Below are positions 11,576 to 20,060 of a DNA stretch of 64,000 nucleotides, in pieces; position 1 is the stretch's first letter, and every line of letters starts with the position of its first letter. Source of the DNA: Proteobacteria bacterium 005FR1 (GTDB lineage: Bacteria > Pseudomonadota > Gammaproteobacteria > Pseudomonadales > Cellvibrionaceae); assembly GCA_026192395.1 (NCBI GenBank), contig WACF01000001.1, forward strand, positions 3,470,309 to 3,534,308. The letters run 5' to 3'. The notes beneath the pieces are model-generated. The model had not been told where the DNA came from. It worked only from the letters and a program-made list of their open reading frames with translations, and did no database searches. The position numbers and the translations under genes are program-made.

Positions 11576-11705
11576 GACGTGAGACGTGAGACGTGAGACG
11601 TGAGACGTGAGACGTGAGACGTGAGACGTGAGACGTGAGACGTGAGACGTGAGACGTGAGACGTGAGACGTGAGACGTGAGACGTGAGACGTGAGACGTG
11701 AGACG
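11573..11705. repeat. Heptanucleotide tandem array, 19 exact TGAGACG units
   Basis: The 133 bp are 19 uninterrupted copies of TGAGACG with no mismatch. The first unit supplies the TGA stop of ilvC and the last shares GACG with the stem of the following terminator. Because each unit begins with TGA, gain or loss of units cannot remove the ilvC stop. The array lies in the 3' untranslated part of the ilv mRNA. Perfect identity suggests recent expansion or frequent slippage. Open frames across it (Ser-His-Val-Ser-Arg-Leu-Thr repeats on the minus strand) are artefacts. Confidence 0.97.
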
Positions 11706-11736
11706 AAAAAAGGGGCCGCTGGCCCCTTTTTTCGTC
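11702..11736. terminator. Strong bidirectional intrinsic terminator after ilvC
   Basis: A 16-bp perfect stem (GACG, six A, GGGGCC; loop GCT; GGCCCC, six T, CGTC) gives a GC-rich hairpin with a T run on either strand. It would end the ilvIHC transcript and could also stop minus-strand transcription from the aldolase side. Confidence 0.95.
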
Positions 11737-11818
11737 ATTCCGGCGCAGGCCGGAATCCATGAAATGCAACACTCAGACGGCTTGCGCCGCCTGGATTCCG
11801 TCCTTCGCCGGAATGACG
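11733..11818. repeat. REP-like inverted repeat pair
   Basis: Two 27-bp arms (11733-11759 and 11792-11818) match as inverted copies at 25 of 27 positions, separated by 32 bp. Each arm is itself a small hairpin, ATTCCGGC-N4-GCCGGAAT in the left arm. Extragenic palindromes beginning GTCATTCC are widespread in proteobacterial genomes. The left arm overlaps the base of the terminator stem. Confidence 0.8.
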
Positions 11819-11828
11819 GGGAAATCGT

Positions 11829-11863
11829 CTTTCATCTCACAGCTTACATCTTACGTCTTATAT
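11829..11863. repeat. Degenerate heptamer run, opposite orientation to the ilvC array
   Basis: Five consecutive 7-bp units read CTTTCAT, CTCACAG, CTTACAT, CTTACGT and CTTATAT. They resemble CTCACGT, a rotation of the reverse complement of the perfect array 125 bp to the left. The last two units form the 3' end of the aldolase coding sequence, including its stop codon. The likeness is by eye and the run is short. Confidence 0.5.
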
Positions 11864-12615
11864 GACGGATCAATCCTATCCAACTTTCTCAACAGCGCCG
11901 GCCAGGCCAGAGATCCACCCTTGTTCTTGGTGGTTGTTTCGCTGGCTGCTCCAGCACCGTCGATGATTTCTTGAGGAACCATGATCAGCTCGCCGCCACC
12001 GGCCTGGGCTGCGATCTGTGCCTGACAGGCAGTCTCCAGGGTGTACATGGCCAGGAATGCGCCGGCAACGCTGCGGGCCACGGTCAGAGTTCCGTGGTTG
12101 CGCAAGATCATCACGTTTTTGTTGCCAAGATCGGCCACAAGCCGTTCCTTCTCTGCCGGATTCAGCGCGATGCCTTCGTAAGTGTGATAGGCCAGATTCT
12201 TCATCACGATCGAGGCCTGCTGCGAAATTGGCAGCAATCCTTCCTTCTGTGCCGAGACGCCAATGCCCGCTCGCGTATGCAGATGCATCACGCAGGTGGC
12301 ATCTTCCCGAGCCTCGTGAATTGCCGAATGGATCGTGAATCCTGCAGGATTGATGTCATACGGCGAATCCATCACCTTGTTGCCGTCGAGATCGATCTTC
12401 ACCAGGCTGGACGCGGTGATTTCCTCGAACAGGCAGCCGTAGGGGTTGATCAGGAAATGATGATCACCCCCCGGAACCCGGGCGGTGAGATGGGTAAAGA
12501 TCAGATCGTCCCAGCCGTACATCGCGACAATGCGATAGAGAGCGGCCAGGTCCACCCGCATGCGCCACTCTTCCGGCGAGACTTGATTACTGATTGACTG
12601 AATTTCTGCTGTCAT
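11851..12615 (-). CDS. Class II aldolase/adducin family protein
   Basis: This family holds Zn-dependent sugar-phosphate aldolases (such as fuculose- and ribulose-phosphate aldolases) and related proteins of unknown substrate. The 254-residue product keeps the metal-binding histidines HLHTRAG (His111, His113) and RNHGTL (His174). It most resembles the stand-alone decarboxylase/aldolase-like members rather than a defined sugar enzyme, so the substrate is open. A GGGAG site precedes the ATG. The last codons lie in a degenerate 7-bp repeat run, so the C terminus may have been shaped by repeat insertion. No pathway partner is adjacent. Confidence 0.85.
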   Translation of the reverse strand: MTAEIQSISNQVSPEEWRMRVDLAALYRIVAMYGWDDLIFTHLTARVPGGDHHFLINPYGCLFEEITASSLVKIDLDGNKVMDSPYDINPAGFTIHSAIHEAREDATCVMHLHTRAGIGVSAQKEGLLPISQQASIVMKNLAYHTYEGIALNPAEKERLVADLGNKNVMILRNHGTLTVARSVAGAFLAMYTLETACQAQIAAQAGGGELIMVPQEIIDGAGAASETTTKNKGGSLAWPALLRKLDRIDPSYKT

Positions 12616-12632
12616 AAAAACTCCCGGCGTCG

Positions 12633-12783
12633 TGGGCTGTTTGTAATGTTCGGTGGCAAAGAAGCACGGCCAAAGCGTTCAGGCCAATCAGGAAAGCTTG
12701 GAATAGCGGCGCTATTACAAGCTTTTCCATCAGAGCTGAGCGCTTTGGGGAAGTGAACTGCTCCGAAGCTTGCGAGCAGCCCA
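12633..12783. repeat. MITE-like palindromic element, copy A
   Basis: This 151-bp element has terminal inverted repeats TGGGCTG / CAGCCCA and nested internal inverted pairs (CCAAAGCG with CGCTTTGG; AATAGC with GCTATT), so most of it can fold into one long imperfect hairpin. It is clearly related to the element at 17028-17185, sharing blocks such as the GTTCAG...GCTGAGCG frame. It lies between the aldolase and the acyl-CoA synthetase. No transposase is present, so it would need to be moved in trans. Confidence 0.75.
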
Positions 12784-12791
12784 CTTGAGGG

Positions 12792-14438
12792 TCACGCGGA
12801 TGCCGGTTCGGAATCCGACCACTCGTAATCCTTGTACTGCTCGCGCAGATCTTTCTTGCTCAGTTTTCCGGTGGCGGTGTGGGGCAGTGACTCCACGAAC
12901 TCGCAGTCGGACGGAATCGACCACTTGGCGATCTTGCCTTCGTACCACTGCAGCATTTCCTGCTTGGTCATGCTTTCCCCGTCCTTCAGAATCGCAAGCA
13001 GCAGGGGGCGCTCGGTCCACCTTGGATGCGGCACACCGATAACAGCGGCTTCAGCGACCTTGGGATGATCCACCGCAAGGTTTTCCAGCTCGATAGAGGA
13101 GATCCATTCGCCGCCCGACTTGATTACGTCCTTGGTGCGGTCGGTGATGAGCATGTAGCCTTCCGGGTCGATGCAGGCCACGTCACCGGTTTCGAACCAG
13201 CCTTTTTCATCCACCGCTTGCTTGTCGTTCTTATAGTAGCTGCCGGTCACCCAGGGGCCGCGTACTTTGACGGCGCCCGAGGTTTTTCCATCCCAGGGCA
13301 GCTCATTGTTGTTCTCGTCGGTGATGCGGATGTCGATGCCGAAAATAGGACGACCCTGCTTGAGACGAATGGCGTCCTGCTCCTGCTCGGTCAAATCTTC
13401 CATGCCGGGCTTGAAGGTGTTGTAGGTGCCGAGCGGGCTGGTTTCGGTCATGCCCCAGGCGTGGCGAACATCGACGTCGTATTTTTCCTTCATGATCTTC
13501 ATGATTTTCAGCGGGCAGGCAGCGCCGCCGACGGTGACTCGCTGCAAGCTATCGATGGTCTTGCCGGTGGTCTCCAAGTAGTTGATCAAGGCCAGCCATA
13601 CCGTGGGAACAGCGGCTGATACGGTCACCTTTTCGGTGTTGATCAGATCGCAAATCGTTTCGCCATCGCCCATCTTCGGCCCCGGCAGCACCAGCTTGCC
13701 ACCGGTCATGGGAACGACATAGACCAGGCCCCAGCCGTTTACATGGAACATCGGAACGATGGGCATTACAACCTCGCGAACGGAAGCACCGAAGGTGTCA
13801 GGGAGCGCCGAGGCATAGGCGTGCAGCAGAGTGGAACGGTGGCTGTAAACGACACCTTTCGGATCACCGGTGGTGCCCGAGGTGTAGCACATGGAAGCGG
13901 GGTGGTTTTCGTCGAATTCCGGCCACTCGATCTGATCGGATTCGGCCGCCAGCAGCGTCTCGTAGCACTGGGCGTTGCGCAGCGTCGTTTCGGGCATGTG
14001 GGCTTCGTCGGTCAGCACCACAAAACCTTTTACGTTCGGCAGTTTGTCCTGAAGTTTTTCAACCAGGCCAACAAAGGCCAGGTCGAGGAACAGCCACTTG
14101 TCTTCACCGTGATTGATGATGTACTCAAGCTGCTCTTCAAAAAGGCGCGGGTTGACGGTATGGCAAACCAGACCGGAGGCGGCGGTCGCGTAATAAAGTT
14201 CAAGATGGCGATAGTCATTCCAGGCCATGGTGCCGATGGAATCACCAAGCTCCGCACCCAGAGTGCGGAGTGCATTGCCCAGTTGGCGTACTCGCTTGAA
14301 CGCTTCCCGATAGGTGTAGCGGTGGCGTGGGTTATCGGCGGTTACTGAAACGATTTCGGAAGAGCCGTAGACCTTCTCCGCAAAGTTCATGACGGATGTC
14401 AATACAAGCGGAACATTCATCATTGTGCTGTTTATCAT
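12792..14438 (-). CDS. AMP-forming acyl-CoA synthetase (medium/long-chain type)
   Basis: This enzyme activates a carboxylic acid, probably a medium- or long-chain fatty acid, to its CoA thioester through an acyl-AMP. The ANL signature is present: phosphate-binding [12 protein letters not shown], the [10 protein letters not shown] motif, the WFETGDVA hinge region and the C-terminal Lys in [11 protein letters not shown]. The overall layout resembles AlkK-type ligases. I start at ATG 14438, giving 548 residues, because GGAG lies 7 bp before it. A longer start at 14513 adds 25 unlikely residues. A sigma-70-like promoter lies about 105 bp upstream. Confidence 0.9.
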   Translation of the reverse strand: MINSTMMNVPLVLTSVMNFAEKVYGSSEIVSVTADNPRHRYTYREAFKRVRQLGNALRTLGAELGDSIGTMAWNDYRHLELYYATAASGLVCHTVNPRLFEEQLEYIINHGEDKWLFLDLAFVGLVEKLQDKLPNVKGFVVLTDEAHMPETTLRNAQCYETLLAAESDQIEWPEFDENHPASMCYTSGTTGDPKGVVYSHRSTLLHAYASALPDTFGASVREVVMPIVPMFHVNGWGLVYVVPMTGGKLVLPGPKMGDGETICDLINTEKVTVSAAVPTVWLALINYLETTGKTIDSLQRVTVGGAACPLKIMKIMKEKYDVDVRHAWGMTETSPLGTYNTFKPGMEDLTEQEQDAIRLKQGRPIFGIDIRITDENNNELPWDGKTSGAVKVRGPWVTGSYYKNDKQAVDEKGWFETGDVACIDPEGYMLITDRTKDVIKSGGEWISSIELENLAVDHPKVAEAAVIGVPHPRWTERPLLLAILKDGESMTKQEMLQWYEGKIAKWSIPSDCEFVESLPHTATGKLSKKDLREQYKDYEWSDSEPASA

Positions 14439-14541
14439 GGGGGGTCTCCAGAACTGCTTAATTGTTATGTGAGCCAGCACCCTTGCGGCCTGGCCTTCGA
14501 TTCGCCTAAACACCGTATCGGTCGTAAGGGGTCGAGCCGGA

Positions 14542-14569
14542 AGTATAAAGGCCCGGGACCCTGATGCAA
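14542..14569 (-). promoter_or_regulatory. Candidate promoter of the acyl-CoA synthetase gene
   Basis: Reading the minus strand, TTGCAT (14569-14564) and TATACT (14547-14542) are 16 bp apart. The -10 box matches consensus at 5 of 6 positions, the -35 box at 3 of 6. It is oriented toward the gene that starts at 14438. Confidence 0.4.
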
Positions 14570-14644
14570 ATCGGAGTGCAGCTCAGATCAGAGTGCAACT
14601 GGGGACAGTAACCATTTGCGCGCGCGTTTTCCAGCCAGCTGACT

Positions 14645-16189
14645 TTACTTGACTATTTTTATCCATTCCCCCGGCTTCGGTTCACCGCTCGGGTAGTAGT
14701 CGTTCAGCAGCCGCAGTTCTTCTTCCGCGTACCGGCGGATGCCCGACAGATGTGCAAGAGCTGCGAATGTGGTCCGGTCGTTGGCGAGAACGTAATGGAT
14801 CGTCTTTGATTGCATGTTGCCGGCGTTGGCGACATGAATCGGCTGGAAGGTACGGATGCTGTCCATGAACAATTTGTCGTAATCCACATCCTGCTGGGGG
14901 TTGCTTACCGAACCCCTGAATATATAAACGCGATTTGCTTGGTAGAGCACGGCGATCCGCTCGGGGTGACCGCCCTCACTTGCAGGTTTGATTCCGGTGT
15001 GGCCAATCAGTCCGAATTGACCGAACGGTTCAGATTTGGTGAGCAGCGGAATTCCCAGCTGGTCGCGGATGTATTGACTGGGACCGATGTTGCTGCGCAG
15101 CATGTCCACCTGCAGCGTCAGTGCTGCGCTTTCGTCCTCGGGAGCCGCGACAATGGCAGAGCGCTGGTTCTCTGCTTTCCACCCTTCGGGAAACAACAAG
15201 GTAAAGCCCAGCTTGGCATGGGTGAATCGACGTGGATCAGTTTCCTTGGGCTGATGCGCACCGTAATTTTCCCCGAAAACCAGTCCTTGCGTAATCTGTC
15301 GAAAGCGCACGTCGTTGTTCTCATAGTCCGCCGTTTTCTCCAGTTGGCCGGCGGTACCCACCACTTCTCGCAAACGTTGGTCATTGCGTGGGTGGCTCGA
15401 AAACACGCCGTGATAGGTCTGCCGCTTCTGGCCCTGGTCGGCTGCTTTCAAACGCATGAAGCGCTCGTGATTTTTCAGCACTCCGATCACTTCCACCATG
15501 GCCTGCGGATCGTAGCCGCTGTTGTACAGGTACTGTGCGCCGAACTTGTCTGCTTCCAGCTCCATCTCCCGACCGTAGCCCATTACAGCCGCGCTGGCGT
15601 AGAGATTGGCCACATCGCCCACTACATTGGTGCCGGTGGTCAGAACGGAGAGCACCGACAGGATGCCGGTACCGATGCCGGCGCCTTTCTGAGCGGTGTC
15701 GCGGCGTACACCATGACGCGCGGTAACGTGGCCGATTTCGTGGGCGAGTACTGCGGCCAGCTGTGCTTCGGATTGAAGGTAGCCGATCAATCCTCGGTTG
15801 ATATAAACATACCCCCCCGGCAACGCGAAAGCGTTGATGTCGGGACTGTCGATGATAGTGAACGTGTAGTTGAGGTCGGGACGGTCGGCGTTTTTCGCCA
15901 CTCTTTGGCCGATCTCGTTGATGTAGGCCTGTAACTCCGCGTCCTGATAGACCGGCGTACTGGCCATCACTTTCTCGTGCATCTCACGGCCGATCTCAAT
16001 TTCCTTTTCCTCGGACATGAAAACCAGGTCGGCTTCGCCGGTGGCCGGATTTACCGCACAGCCACTCACTGCAACGGCGGAGCAGAGCATCAGGGCGATG
16101 AAACCCAAGCGGGTCCTTTCCGACGCCGTCTTCGCATTCGCACTCGGACGTTCGAGACTGCCAGAGTGGGGGGGAGCGAGAAGTCTCAC
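14645..16189 (-). CDS. M48 family lipoprotein metalloprotease
   Basis: This is a predicted periplasmic, lipid-anchored zinc protease that may act in envelope quality control like BepA or LoiP. The lipobox VAVSGC places the acylated Cys at residue 44. The zinc motif HEIGH is at 150-154 and the third ligand Glu lies near 212 (ELEADKFGAQYL). The C-terminal end (about 460-514) resembles a LysM-like module ending PGEWIKIVK. I start at GTG 16189 because AGGAGGA lies 8 bp before it. The product is 514 residues, longer than minimal M48 enzymes. The next gene upstream is also a lipoprotein. Confidence 0.88.
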   Translation of the reverse strand: MRLLAPPHSGSLERPSANAKTASERTRLGFIALMLCSAVAVSGCAVNPATGEADLVFMSEEKEIEIGREMHEKVMASTPVYQDAELQAYINEIGQRVAKNADRPDLNYTFTIIDSPDINAFALPGGYVYINRGLIGYLQSEAQLAAVLAHEIGHVTARHGVRRDTAQKGAGIGTGILSVLSVLTTGTNVVGDVANLYASAAVMGYGREMELEADKFGAQYLYNSGYDPQAMVEVIGVLKNHERFMRLKAADQGQKRQTYHGVFSSHPRNDQRLREVVGTAGQLEKTADYENNDVRFRQITQGLVFGENYGAHQPKETDPRRFTHAKLGFTLLFPEGWKAENQRSAIVAAPEDESAALTLQVDMLRSNIGPSQYIRDQLGIPLLTKSEPFGQFGLIGHTGIKPASEGGHPERIAVLYQANRVYIFRGSVSNPQQDVDYDKLFMDSIRTFQPIHVANAGNMQSKTIHYVLANDRTTFAALAHLSGIRRYAEEELRLLNDYYPSGEPKPGEWIKIVK

Positions 16190-16291
16190 GTGGCACTTCC
16201 TCCTGGTTTGGTGGGCGAAGTTCTCCTGAGGGCGGCGGGAATCATCGCCCCCTTTCACTGCGGAGTAATTGTTAAGACGTGCAGATGATTG

Positions 16292-17005
16292 TTATTCCTG
16301 TGTCAACTGCTCGGGCCGAAAAAACGCTCTCAGCTGTTCGGCCATTCCCTTGCAGGCGTTCGCCTGTACTCGCGCAATCAGGGGAATGGGGATCACAACC
16401 GCCGGCATGTAGGAGGTACCCGCGGCATCGGTGCTGATTTTTCCGAGCAGCTTCTGCGTGTCATAGTCCCAGATCGACGCTTCATACTCCGACTCCTGGT
16501 CCCAGGTGCCGAAGCCGAAGCAGCCGGCGCCGCCGGCGCCGATCGAACAGCCGATCGATCCGGAGCTGTCAGTGGTTTCGGTTTTTCCGTCGATCCAGAC
16601 GATGTGGCGAATCTTGTATTCTTTCATCGCATCGGCAACTTCCTCCTGGCGGACCAGCCGCTGCAGAGCGCCAACGCGCATGGGCGCCGTACGTGGCTCA
16701 AACCAGGGGTAGAGCCGATCGACAAATTCCTGCTCTGGAATCACAGTGAGTCCGGAGCGTCCGCCGGCTAGTGTATCGCCGACGCAGGAAATCAAATCCA
16801 CTTCGGTGTCGTAGCTGCTGGCAAAGCGGCGTCCGAGAACCACTACGGCTTCATCTTCCTGCACGGTTACCTGGCCACTCGAATAGTGATCGATGGTGAC
16901 GGAGGTGCAGCCCGTGAACACGGCAGCGCCCGCGATCAGCGCCGCCAGCAGGCAGCGACGCAGGCCGAGGATTCGCCCAGCATCTGTTTTGACTGATTTA
17001 GCCAT
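16292..17005 (-). CDS. Predicted lipoprotein of unknown function
   Basis: I do not recognise this 237-residue protein. It has a signal peptide and lipobox VFTGC (Cys33), so it is probably an envelope lipoprotein. Visible features are a beta-rich start (DEAVVVLGRRFASS), an invariant-looking cysteine (LISCVGD), a Gly-rich segment with two cysteines (SIGCSIGAGGAGCFGFG) and a WDYDTQKLLGK stretch typical of beta-sheet lipoproteins. It lies between the M48 protease and a mobile-type repeat. It could be an outlier of the larger envelope cluster upstream, but the repeat separates them. Confidence 0.7.
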   Translation of the reverse strand: MAKSVKTDAGRILGLRRCLLAALIAGAAVFTGCTSVTIDHYSSGQVTVQEDEAVVVLGRRFASSYDTEVDLISCVGDTLAGGRSGLTVIPEQEFVDRLYPWFEPRTAPMRVGALQRLVRQEEVADAMKEYKIRHIVWIDGKTETTDSSGSIGCSIGAGGAGCFGFGTWDQESEYEASIWDYDTQKLLGKISTDAAGTSYMPAVVIPIPLIARVQANACKGMAEQLRAFFRPEQLTQE

Positions 17006-17027
17006 GGTGCCCTCCTGAAAAGGCTAG

Positions 17028-17185
17028 TGGACTGTTTGTTGAAACTCGGGGACAAAAGAGTACAGCCAAAACGTTCAGATCAAGGCGGAAAAGCGCAGGA
17101 AAAAGTGGTGCTATTTCAAGGTTTTCCAACGCCAAGCTGAGCGTTTTGGCGAAGCGAACTGTTACCGAACTTTTCAGACAGCCCA
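17028..17185. repeat. MITE-like palindromic element, copy B
   Basis: This 158-bp element is homologous to the copy at 12633-12783. Its ends are TGGACTG / CAGCCCA, and it has internal pairs CCAAAACG / CGTTTTGG and GGAAAA / TTTTCC, giving a long imperfect hairpin. A minus-strand open frame through each copy yields similar peptides (IAPLFPALF... and IAPLFQAFL...), which reflects shared DNA rather than a gene. It sits between two lipoprotein genes. Confidence 0.75.
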
Positions 17186-17211
17186 TTAGTGCACTCAACA
17201 ACTATAAACTC

Positions 17212-17844
17212 TCACCGCTGCGCCAACCAGGCACGTACTTCCGGAACCCTTGCAAAATTCAGGGACAGATTGGCCCCGGCGTCGCGCAGGGCGACAACAA
17301 CCGCCTGATTCATTGCGGCTTCATCAGATTGCATGAAGCCCGTCGGGGTCTTGCCGTAGGCGGTCAGAATCCAGTCGGCAATCAGTTGTCCCTCGGGATC
17401 GAAAACCTGGACGTTGTACTTGAGCCAGATTTCATAAACCTTGATCTTGGTCTCGCTGGGCAGGGTGTACTGAAATTCCTCCATGACCGGTTTGAGCACC
17501 AGATCCACGCCGTCGCCGTCAGCCAGTTCGCCCGCCGAGGGCAACTGCTCCAGTTCGACCACCTTGCTGAACATGCCGGGCAGCACGGTGGCAAACATCT
17601 CTGCCTGGGCTTCGCCCATATCGATGATCCACTTGGCCCGGTCTTCACTTTGTTCTTCATAGCGGTAGGCGAGGAAGTCTTCCGGGTAATAGATGCCAAC
17701 CGTGTAGGGCATTTCGGGTACCAGCGGCGACGGAAAGCGACCATCCACGATCAGGGTATGGGTGCAGCCGCCGAGAACAAGTAACGCCAGCAAGCCGCAC
17801 AGGGAAGCGAAGCGGCGAGCGGGAAGGTCTGAGAATAGGCTCAT
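17212..17844 (-). CDS. Predicted lipoprotein at the end of the vWA cluster
   Basis: I do not recognise this 210-residue protein. It has a signal peptide with lipobox LVLGGC (Cys27) and then a mixed alpha/beta domain with conserved-looking YTVGIYYPEDFLAYRY and KIKVYEIWLKYNVQVFD segments. The latter resembles small lipoproteins with a DUF3313- or LptE-like beta layout, but I cannot assign a family. It is about 110 bp downstream of the second vWA gene on the same strand, so it may be the last gene of the cluster. Confidence 0.7.
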   Translation of the reverse strand: MSLFSDLPARRFASLCGLLALLVLGGCTHTLIVDGRFPSPLVPEMPYTVGIYYPEDFLAYRYEEQSEDRAKWIIDMGEAQAEMFATVLPGMFSKVVELEQLPSAGELADGDGVDLVLKPVMEEFQYTLPSETKIKVYEIWLKYNVQVFDPEGQLIADWILTAYGKTPTGFMQSDEAAMNQAVVVALRDAGANLSLNFARVPEVRAWLAQR

Positions 17845-17958
17845 TTGTCAGTTCCAGTTACGTGTAGCGCCTGATGAAAGGCATGTGTAAAGGACTTCAA
17901 CGAAGTCTGGACAGGCCCGACGTCGTGGGGTTCAGCCGTGGCACATGTTCCCGTCTGT

Positions 17959-18987
17959 TTATCGTCGCTGCTGCGTGCTGCTCCGATAATCGTTAAGCCC
18001 CACGAATGTGCCTCCGTTGCGCCGCGTGATCTCGCGCATCAAGGTGGCGAACCGTTCAGCGGATTCCTGCTGGTGGGGAGCGGCCAGCTGAAACAAAACC
18101 GGGAAGCCGACTGCATGGATTCGCACCAGTCGCTCGTTGCTGAGCCCACGACGGTTGATCCGGTCAATCGTATTCGCCACTTCGGTAATCGACGCATTGG
18201 GCTGCAGGTCGTCGCCGAAAACATAGATGCTTATTTTCTTGCCCGGATCATAGAAGGTCCGGATCGCGGTCTGAATGCCTTCTACCGGGCTGGAGTTACT
18301 GAATGCGTTCCAATTGCGCAGCCGCTCGAGTATCGCGTTGCGACGGCCTTCGGTATCCGGAATCCATTGCCCGCGGAACGTGGGGAACATGTACTCGCCC
18401 ATGTCGTTCATGACCTGGATGCCTTTTACGTTCGGATAGACATTCAGGACGTTTTCCATTTCCTCCATTACGCGGCCCCAGGCGTTCTCGAACATACTGC
18501 CGGAGGTGTCGATCACGAAGATCACGTACTCGCTGTCCACCGGAATACCGCCGATCAGCTCATTCTGTTTGGTTGTGCCCGCCAGCAGGCGCTCCATCTC
18601 CTCGGTGAGGGTTTGCAGCGCCAGTTCGAGTTCACCCTGATAGGTGCTCTCGGAGGCAGAGTTTTGTGCGACCTTTGCCTGTCGGGCCTCCAGCTGCGCG
18701 AGCTGGGTCTTGAGAATGGCCAGGCGTTCGCGTTCGCGGGAAAGTTGCTCGTGCTTGGCGTTCATGTCCCGGTTAAAAACTGTCGTCTCGCCGCGGATTT
18801 CAAATAACTGGTCCTGTAGCTCGGCCACCTTGCCGTCGAGATTGATGGTGGTATTTTCCAACACCAGCGGCTCGACTGTCTTGGCGATGATCAGCAGCAG
18901 GACAATGGCGCCAAAGCCGCAGCAGATCACATCCAGGAACGAAATATTCAGCTCGCCTGCATCACGTCGGTATCGCTTCACGGCCAA
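17959..18987 (-). CDS. Membrane-anchored coiled-coil vWA protein (second copy)
   Basis: The 342-residue protein starts with a short cytoplasmic segment and one membrane helix containing ISFLDVICCGFGAIVLLLI, with Asp19 just at its start. A coiled coil follows (about 45-130) and then a vWA domain with MIDAS motif DTSGSM near residue 160 and a later acidic FGDDLQ. The position of the MIDAS Thr is not clear. The membrane segment closely matches that of the neighbouring vWA protein. Its placement of an Asp before a single helix is as in ExbD, TolR and MotB. Its start overlaps the previous gene by 10 bp. Function is inferred only: partner of the TolQ-like channel. Confidence 0.8.
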   Translation of the reverse strand: MAVKRYRRDAGELNISFLDVICCGFGAIVLLLIIAKTVEPLVLENTTINLDGKVAELQDQLFEIRGETTVFNRDMNAKHEQLSRERERLAILKTQLAQLEARQAKVAQNSASESTYQGELELALQTLTEEMERLLAGTTKQNELIGGIPVDSEYVIFVIDTSGSMFENAWGRVMEEMENVLNVYPNVKGIQVMNDMGEYMFPTFRGQWIPDTEGRRNAILERLRNWNAFSNSSPVEGIQTAIRTFYDPGKKISIYVFGDDLQPNASITEVANTIDRINRRGLSNERLVRIHAVGFPVLFQLAAPHQQESAERFATLMREITRRNGGTFVGLNDYRSSTQQRR

Positions 18988-20060
18988 TCCTCCGACGGTG
19001 TCAGGTAGGAGCCCCCGGTCGCCATGGCCAGTCGCCAGAACCCCGAAGAGGCTTTGGGATCGCCCTCCATTGGAAACAGAATGACGTTGACCGGAATGCC
19101 GTAGGGAATCCGCTCGACGGCGCGCTCGAACAGCTCTTCCCGCTCGCGACCGCTGACGGTGCCGCGCTTGGGCGTTTCGGTACCCTGGGTCGGCAGACCG
19201 TCGGTGATGATGTAGATGTTGTCGGGCAGCTGCTCGAAATCGCGAATGCTGGCCAGCACATTCTCGAGGCTCGTGCCGCCGCTGGGCGTCACCTTTTGCA
19301 GGTTGAGTATGGCTTCCTCGAGGCTTGCACCATCACCGATGTCCAGCCATTTGGCCTCACTGTCCTCATTCAGGGCGCGGTACGCCGTATCGAATGTATA
19401 GATCTGATACTGACTCTGTTTCGGCAACTGCGCAGTGAGCCATTGCACGGTTTCCACCGTCTGCAGCCATTTCGGAGCCATCCGCTTGGACTCGTCGGAC
19501 ATGTTGCGTCGGCGGATCACGTTGACCAATGTGTCGTCCAGCATGCTGTTGGACGCGTCCACCAGAATCAAAATGCGCGCGCCGCCGAGCTTCAGACCGG
19601 TCAGATACTGCCGCTGACCTTCGCCCACAAAGCGGCGCACGTCATTGCCTTGTTCGATCCGCTGCCGCTCCAGTTCTTCGCGCCGCTGTCGAGCGGCGGC
19701 GAGCTGTGCTTCCAGATCTTCAATCTGCTGATCGTCGGCGTTGTCATCCAGCTCGCGAATGCGATTCTGGGCAGCGCGTATGTTTTCATTGATGCGCCGG
19801 GCGAGACCCTGAGCGTCCGCCAGCTGCTGATCCAGCTCAGACACCGTGTTCTTCGCGCGCACCAACTGCTCGCGCCCGTCGCGGATATCTTCTTCGAGCA
19901 TGCTTACTTCAGCCATAAGGTCCTGGTTTTCGACCTCGACCCGGGTGTCCGCATCGTGCTTGATGATCAGAAAGATCAAAGCGACGGCGCCGAAGCCGCA
20001 GGACATGATGTCCAGAAACGACAGGCTGAAGGTTGTAAATCGTTGCCTCTTTCGAGCCAT
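18978..20060 (-). CDS. Membrane-anchored coiled-coil vWA protein (first copy)
   Basis: The 360-residue protein has one N-terminal membrane helix with the motif LSFLDIMSCGFGAVALIFLI (Asp17), a long coiled coil (about 38-130) and a periplasmic vWA domain. The metal site looks complete: DASNSM near residue 168, the Thr in GGTSLENVL and the Asp in IITDGLPTQG. vWA domains with a full MIDAS usually bind a protein ligand through a divalent metal. Its ATG shares one base with the stop of the upstream gene (TAATG), which suggests coupled translation. It is a divergent paralogue of the gene that follows. Confidence 0.82.
   Translation of the reverse strand: MARKRQRFTTFSLSFLDIMSCGFGAVALIFLIIKHDADTRVEVENQDLMAEVSMLEEDIRDGREQLVRAKNTVSELDQQLADAQGLARRINENIRAAQNRIRELDDNADDQQIEDLEAQLAAARQRREELERQRIEQGNDVRRFVGEGQRQYLTGLKLGGARILILVDASNSMLDDTLVNVIRRRNMSDESKRMAPKWLQTVETVQWLTAQLPKQSQYQIYTFDTAYRALNEDSEAKWLDIGDGASLEEAILNLQKVTPSGGTSLENVLASIRDFEQLPDNIYIITDGLPTQGTETPKRGTVSGREREELFERAVERIPYGIPVNVILFPMEGDPKASSGFWRLAMATGGSYLTPSEDWP

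Noticed and set aside
14810..15934. Plus-strand open frame of 374 codons opposite the M48 protease gene
   Set aside because: It is antisense to a gene with intact HEIGH motif and lipobox, and its translation resembles no protein family.
12587..17201. Two similar small minus-strand frames (at 12587-12784 and 16998-17201) as a small-protein family
   Set aside because: The peptide likeness follows from the shared MITE-like DNA; there is no ribosome site, and the frames run past the element ends.
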